Below are positions 62,439-64,000 of a DNA stretch of 64,000 bases, in pieces. The stretch is taken from the NCBI RefSeq assembly GCF_000969605.1, contig NZ_JZUE01000008.1:212446-276445 (forward strand). The letters are read 5' to 3'. The notes below the pieces were generated by a model, which made no database searches, was not told the DNA's origin, and worked only from the letters and a program-made list of their open reading frames with translations. The stretch is from Aquincola tertiaricarbonis. Its GTDB lineage: Bacteria > Pseudomonadota > Gammaproteobacteria > Burkholderiales > Burkholderiaceae_C. Every line of letters begins with the position of its first letter. Within the stretch, counting starts at the first letter, position 1. A program made the translations under genes and the position numbers.

Positions 62439-63947
62439 ATGCCCGGAGCCCAGCGCGAGCAGCGTTCGCTGTTCGGCGAGATCCTCGACTGGATGCTGGC
62501 GCCGCTGCTGCTGCTGTGGCCGATCAGCGTGGCGCTCACCTGGCTGGTGGCGCAGGGCATCGCGAACCGGCCGTATGACCGCGAACTGGGCGAGCTGGCG
62601 CGCACCGTGGCACAGCGGGTGTCGGTCGAATCCAGCGAGTTCGTGGCGCCGCAGGTGAAGGTGCGCATCCCGGAAGCGGCAGCGCAGATCCTGCGCAGCG
62701 ACGATGCCGACCAGGTGTTCTTCCAGGTGCTGGGCCTGCGGGGCGAGTTCCTGGCGGGCGACCGCGACCTGCCCGTGCCCGACGAGGAGCGGGCCGCGCC
62801 GGGCGAGTTGCGCTTCCGCGATGACTTCGTGGCCACCGAGCCGGTGCGCATCGCCTACATGTGGCTGGCCGATCCGCAGGCGCCGAAGGACTCGGTGCCG
62901 CTGGTGCAGGTCGCGCAGACGCTGGACAAGCGCTCCCGGCTGGCCACCGAGATCTTCCGCGGCGTGATCCTGCCGCAGTTCGTCATCCTGCCGGTGGCGG
63001 TGCTGCTGGTATGGCTCGCGCTGGCGCGTGGGCTGGCACCGCTGAATGCGCTGCAGCGGCGCATCCGTGAACGCGAGAGCCATGACCTGTCGCCCATCGA
63101 GGAGCGGGACGCGCCCGACGAGGTGGCACCGCTGGTGCGATCGATCAACGACCTGCTGGGCCGGCTGGACGTGTCCATTGGGGCGCAGAAGCATTTCCTG
63201 GCCGACGCCGCGCACCAGCTCAAGACGCCGCTGGCCGGCCTGCGCATGCAGGCCGAGCTGGCGCAGCGTGAGCTGGAGAGCGGCGGCGACGTGCAGTCGG
63301 TCAAGCGCTCGCTGCAGCAGATCGCCCGTTCCACCCAGCGCGCGGCGCACATGGTCAACCAGCTGCTGGCCATGGCCCGGGCCGAGGACAAGGAGCAGGC
63401 CCGCCGCATGCAGGAGGTGAGCCTGCCGCGGCTGGCGGTGGAGACGGTGCGGGACTTCGTGCCGCGCGCGCTGGAAAAGCGCATCGACCTCGGCTACGAA
63501 GGCCCCGACGCCCACAGCGCCGGCCCCACCGTGCGCATCAAGGGCCAGCCGGTGCTGGTGCGTGAGCTGATGCGCAACCTGGTGGACAACGCGTTGCAGT
63601 ACACGCCGTCGGGCGGAGCGGTGACGCTGCGGGTGGTCGCCGATCCGTTCGGCCAGGTGGTGGTGCTGCAGGTGGAGGACACCGGCCCGGGCATCCCGGA
63701 GGCGGAGCGCGAGCTGGTGTTCCAGGCCTTCTACCGCGCGCTGGGCACGAACGTGGACGGCTCCGGGCTGGGCCTGGCCATCGTGCGCGAGATCGCGCAG
63801 CAGCATGGCGCGGTGGTGGCGGTGGAGGATGCGCATCCGCGCAGCACGCCGCCGGGCACCCGCTTCACGGTGCGCTTTCCGGTGGCCCCACCGGCGGAGC
63901 CGCAGGCTACCGCCGCACCCGACGCGCCCGCAGGCGTGCCCGCCTAG
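62439..63947 (+). CDS. Sensor histidine kinase (TctE/QseC-like)
   Basis: A 502-residue membrane sensor kinase. Two spans (about 26-45 and 170-195) bracket a periplasmic 2CSK_N-type sensor domain (about 50-165). A HAMP-like linker is followed by the phospho-acceptor His259 in LADAAHQLKTPLAGLRMQ, and a GHKL ATPase domain (about 365-480) with LVDNALQYTP, VEDTGPGIP and GSGLGLAIVRE. The Ala/Pro-rich C-terminus has low complexity. TctE senses tricarboxylates and QseC catecholamine-like signals in other bacteria; the ligand here is unknown. Nothing can be assigned in the last 53 bases of the window. Confidence 0.92.
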   Translation: MPGAQREQRSLFGEILDWMLAPLLLLWPISVALTWLVAQGIANRPYDRELGELARTVAQRVSVESSEFVAPQVKVRIPEAAAQILRSDDADQVFFQVLGLRGEFLAGDRDLPVPDEERAAPGELRFRDDFVATEPVRIAYMWLADPQAPKDSVPLVQVAQTLDKRSRLATEIFRGVILPQFVILPVAVLLVWLALARGLAPLNALQRRIRERESHDLSPIEERDAPDEVAPLVRSINDLLGRLDVSIGAQKHFLADAAHQLKTPLAGLRMQAELAQRELESGGDVQSVKRSLQQIARSTQRAAHMVNQLLAMARAEDKEQARRMQEVSLPRLAVETVRDFVPRALEKRIDLGYEGPDAHSAGPTVRIKGQPVLVRELMRNLVDNALQYTPSGGAVTLRVVADPFGQVVVLQVEDTGPGIPEAERELVFQAFYRALGTNVDGSGLGLAIVREIAQQHGAVVAVEDAHPRSTPPGTRFTVRFPVAPPAEPQATAAPDAPAGVPA

Positions 63948-64000
63948 GAGTCTGCGCGGCAGAAACGGGTATTTCCGGATGTCGCCTGGCCAGGTGTATG

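Overview
The window is high-GC, densely coded chromosomal DNA from a betaproteobacterium, most likely a Burkholderiales of the Rubrivivax/Leptothrix/Aquincola type. This taxonomic call is inferred from gene content: two PEP-CTERM proteins (one with the MHFG signature), a SWIB protein with a histone H1-like tail, PglL-type O-glycosylation beside a type IV pilin, CYTH-CHAD next to ppk2, and a RecA-RecX pair. No plasmid, phage, insertion sequence or CRISPR array is visible.

Layout. 1-850: the tail of a CoxE-like VWA gene and coxG. 866-5109: a Wzi-like outer-membrane protein facing away from a ppk2 / CYTH-CHAD polyphosphate pair that is preceded by a Pho-box-like site. 5119-9471: a divergent MDR reductase/LysR pair, then a two-gene nucleotide-sugar operon (TviB- and TviC-like). 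9796-15918: a small PEP-CTERM protein, a YecA/SEC-C protein, a metallophosphoesterase, an argP/lysE-type divergon, a short Hsp70-like protein and a second YecA protein. 15958-24537: PhoX, an SDR, RlpA, tRNA-Arg(CCG), a cytochrome c, a flavin-binding split-barrel protein, a DnaJ-like protein, ssb and a ClC channel. 24575-33196: recQ (with an in-frame repeat insertion in its zinc domain), a roughly 1200-residue membrane patatin, and uvrA. 33186-37500: an MHFG PEP-CTERM gene divergent from an amidohydrolase/hybrid-kinase pair, with a palindromic sigma-54-like site between them. 37582-44285: the SWIB/H1-like gene, then a Fur-type iron operon tonB-exbB-exbD-receptor-piuC-FMN oxidase. 44425-50866: a small membrane protein, a BepA-like M48 protease, moaC, two PglL-type ligases and pilin. 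51051-57499: a signalling block with an MBL-fold phosphodiesterase, a CHASE2 adenylate cyclase, an FHA protein, a PP2C phosphatase and a Ser/Thr kinase, then TerC. 57604-63947: sucCD, recX-recA with a LexA box, and a TctD/TctE-like two-component system.

Functional themes. These are phosphate storage (Pho box, ppk2, CYTH-CHAD, PhoX), envelope and surface polymers (Wzi, TviB/C, PEP-CTERM, PglL/pilin, RlpA, BepA), iron uptake, DNA repair (recQ, uvrA, ssb, recA, recX) and layered signalling (cAMP plus Ser/Thr phosphorylation plus His-Asp relays). The strongest leads for something not routinely described are the back-to-back sigma-54-type palindrome at 34182-34198, the cyclase/phosphodiesterase/kinase/phosphatase/FHA block, the repeat-invaded RecQ and the large membrane patatin. 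All calls come from reading the sequence; no database search was run.
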